Of a stretch of 64,000 nucleotides of DNA, positions 62,307-64,000 are shown one piece after another (positions within the stretch are counted from its first letter, which is position 1; the number at the start of each line of letters is the position of its first letter). A program made the translations under genes and the position numbers. The notes under the pieces are model-generated. The model had not been told where the DNA came from. It saw only the letters and a list, made by a program, of their open reading frames with translations, and did no database searches. Origin of the DNA: Alteribacter keqinensis (GTDB lineage: Bacteria > Bacillota > Bacilli > Bacillales > Salisediminibacteriaceae). Where the stretch lies: the NCBI RefSeq assembly GCF_003710255.1, contig NZ_RHIB01000001.1:2046001-2110000 (forward strand). The letters run 5' to 3'.

Positions 62307-64000
62307 TTAGCTTCTTAAAGTTGCTCCTAGTTCAGCTTCGAGCTTCTCAATCACACGATTATGAACTTTACTCACATCTTCATCTGTAAGGGTGCGATCC
62401 GGGTCAAGGTACTTAAGAGAGAAGGCGAGAGATTTCTTGCCCGCCTCAAAATTGTCCCCTTCATACAAATCAAAGAGATTCACCTCTTTTAACAGTCTTC
62501 CTCCTTCTGAACGGATGACTGCTTCGAGCTTACCTGCAGAGATTTTTTCATCTACTACAAGTGCGATGTCACGAGTGATCGAAGGATAGCGCGGGATCGG
62601 TTCGTAACGGATGTCTCCTTTTGTCTTGTCGCAAAGACGGTCCATGTTCAGTTCAAATACATACACGTTTTTCAATGACCATTCTTTTGCTGTGGAAGGG
62701 TGAACCTGTGCGATAAAGCCGACATCTGTGCTGCCTGCACTGATACGGGCACCGCGGCCGGGATGCATACCGCTGATTTCAGTCTGTTCAAACGTCACGT
62801 CACCTTCTACGTCAAACTCCTCCATCAGACCTTCAACAAGACCTTTCACGACGAAAAAGTCGACAGGCTTTCTTTCCTGCTGCCACGGGTGTTCATGCCA
62901 TGTTCCCATAAGCGCACCGGAGAGATAAAGCTTCTCATCAGGCTGCGTTGTCACTTCTGCTTCCACCGTGTGGAAAACAGATGACAGCTCATAAAGAGCC
63001 ACATCGAGAATGTTGCGGTTTTTGTTATGACTCAATGCCTCAAGCAGGTGAGGAATCAATGTTGTGCGGAGGGTGCTTCGTTCCTCACTCATAGGAAGAG
63101 CCAGGCTCACATCGTGCTTGATCCAGTCTGGACGAAGAGCTGATTCTTTTTTCTCTGTTGTAAGAGCGTAAGTGATCGCTTCGCTTAGTCCCGCACTTTC
63201 CAGGTAGCGGCGGCTTTTCCGTTTCAATACCTGCTTTTGAGTCAGACCGCCCGGTGTTGTAACAGAGTCCGGCAGGGTTGTCGGGATGTTATCATATCCG
63301 TATAGACGGGCAATTTCTTCAAGAATGTCAACGTCGACCGTAATGTCCTGACGGCGGCTTGGGATCTGAACGTTGAATCCTTTTGCTGTTTTTGTAAATG
63401 AGAAACCGAGTCGGTGGAAGATTCCCTCTACCGTTTCGCCGGACAGATCCGTTCCGAGTTTACGGTTGATTCTGTCCAGTGAAATTTCTACTTTTGTCTC
63501 TGTATGATCCCGTCCGTCTACTTCTACCGGTCCTTCCAGAACGTCTCCCTCAGCAAGTTCTGCAATCAGTTGGGCTGCGCGGGCTCCTGCTTTTTTAACA
63601 CGGGCAGGATCAACGCCTTTCTCATAGCGTGTGCTCGCATCACTGCGAAGTCCTGTATGCTTGGACGCCTGGCGGATGACAGATCCGCTAAAGACAGCTG
63701 CTTCCAGGAGGATATTAACGGTCCCCTTGTGGACTTCTGAATCGGCACCACCCATAACCCCTGCAAGAGCAACGGGCTTTTCACCATTTGTGATAACAAG
63801 GTGGTCACTTGTGAGTGTGCGTTCCTGGTCGTCAAGTGTTACCATCTGCTCTTCGTCACGGGCGCGGCGTACACGGATTACCTTTGAGCCGATCAGGTCG
63901 TAGTCAAAGGCGTGAAGCGGCTGTCCGTATTCGATAAGCACGTAGTTGGTCACATCTACCACGTTGTTAATCGGGCGGATGCCTGCTGACATCAGGCGTG
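62307..64000 (-). CDS. pheT: Phenylalanyl-tRNA synthetase beta subunit, 5' end outside window
   Basis: The frame is open to the right edge, and 564 C-terminal residues of a protein near 800 aa are visible. It starts in RLMSAGIRPINNVVDVTNYV, the B3/B4 editing-site region, and has LAGVMGGADSEV, the B5 domain with DILEEIARLYGYDNIP, the catalytic-like core with KRKSRRYLESAGLSEAITYAL, the AGSTDVGFIAQVHP motif and the C-terminal ferredoxin-fold anticodon-binding domain (YPSITRDIALVVDEKISA). It charges tRNA-Phe together with PheS. An apparent ATG at 63992 is internal. Confidence 0.96.
   Translation of the reverse strand, partial: RLMSAGIRPINNVVDVTNYVLIEYGQPLHAFDYDLIGSKVIRVRRARDEEQMVTLDDQERTLTSDHLVITNGEKPVALAGVMGGADSEVHKGTVNILLEAAVFSGSVIRQASKHTGLRSDASTRYEKGVDPARVKKAGARAAQLIAELAEGDVLEGPVEVDGRDHTETKVEISLDRINRKLGTDLSGETVEGIFHRLGFSFTKTAKGFNVQIPSRRQDITVDVDILEEIARLYGYDNIPTTLPDSVTTPGGLTQKQVLKRKSRRYLESAGLSEAITYALTTEKKESALRPDWIKHDVSLALPMSEERSTLRTTLIPHLLEALSHNKNRNILDVALYELSSVFHTVEAEVTTQPDEKLYLSGALMGTWHEHPWQQERKPVDFFVVKGLVEGLMEEFDVEGDVTFEQTEISGMHPGRGARISAGSTDVGFIAQVHPSTAKEWSLKNVYVFELNMDRLCDKTKGDIRYEPIPRYPSITRDIALVVDEKISAGKLEAVIRSEGGRLLKEVNLFDLYEGDNFEAGKKSLAFSLKYLDPDRTLTDEDVSKVHNRVIEKLEAELGATLRS

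Overview
The window is a chromosomal segment of a Bacillaceae bacterium (low-to-moderate GC, endospore-forming). Most genes lie on the minus strand and follow the order of the Bacillus subtilis hemAXC / engB-lonA-lonB / clpX-tig / ysnB-rdgB-rph-gerM-racE / gerE / sdhCAB / lysC-uvrC-trxA / etfAB-fadB-fadR-lcfA / mutS2-polX-zapA-rnhC-pheT arc. Sporulation and germination genes (gerE with a sigma-K-type promoter, gerM) mark a spore former. A microbial rhodopsin, a KtrB-type K+ transporter and acidic inserts suggest a salt-adapted, possibly haloalkaliphilic, species; this is inference.

Layout from left to right: tetrapyrrole synthesis (hemC cut by the window edge, hemX, hemA); a small membrane protein; an N-acetylglucosamine-kinase-like gene; a polar amino acid ABC transporter; a MarR-MMPL exporter pair; protein quality control (engB, lonA, lonB, clpX, trigger factor); a TPR protein, two small plus-strand genes and tRNA-Arg/tRNA-Gly; nucleotide and RNA housekeeping (ysnB, rdgB, rph), gerM and racE; a MarR gene; then a glucose PTS block (glcT-ptsG-ptsH-ptsI, controlled by a GlcT antiterminator site) sitting between the ysmB-like gene and gerE. 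After gerE come an acyl-CoA thioesterase, succinate dehydrogenase, KtrB, YslB, lysine-riboswitch-controlled lysC, uvrC, trxA, the rhodopsin, ETF and beta-oxidation genes with their FadR regulator, two tandem long-chain acyl-CoA synthetases, a DUF350 protein with a tiny downstream ORF, mutS2, polX, cvpA-like, zapA, rnhC and pheT (cut by the right edge).

The most notable gene is a seven-helix retinal protein inserted between trxA and etfA. Its helix-C motif is N-T-Q with a helix-G lysine, the signature of light-driven chloride pumps. The fatty-acid genes form a coherent regulon: FadR-type 7-4-7 palindromes lie before fadR and before the thioesterase gene, and CcpA cre-like sites lie before the acyl-CoA synthetases.

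The intergenic DNA is unusual in two ways. First, at least nine gaps carry copies of GC-rich palindromic repeats of about 100-370 bp (families A, B1 and B2, plus one copy of a third type); one copy lies immediately upstream of racE and one lies inside a MITE-like element with 25-bp terminal inverted repeats. Second, three gaps (after lonB, before etfA, after rnhC) carry degenerate arrays with a 21-bp period whose unit sequences differ from site to site. I cannot explain these arrays with any feature class I know.
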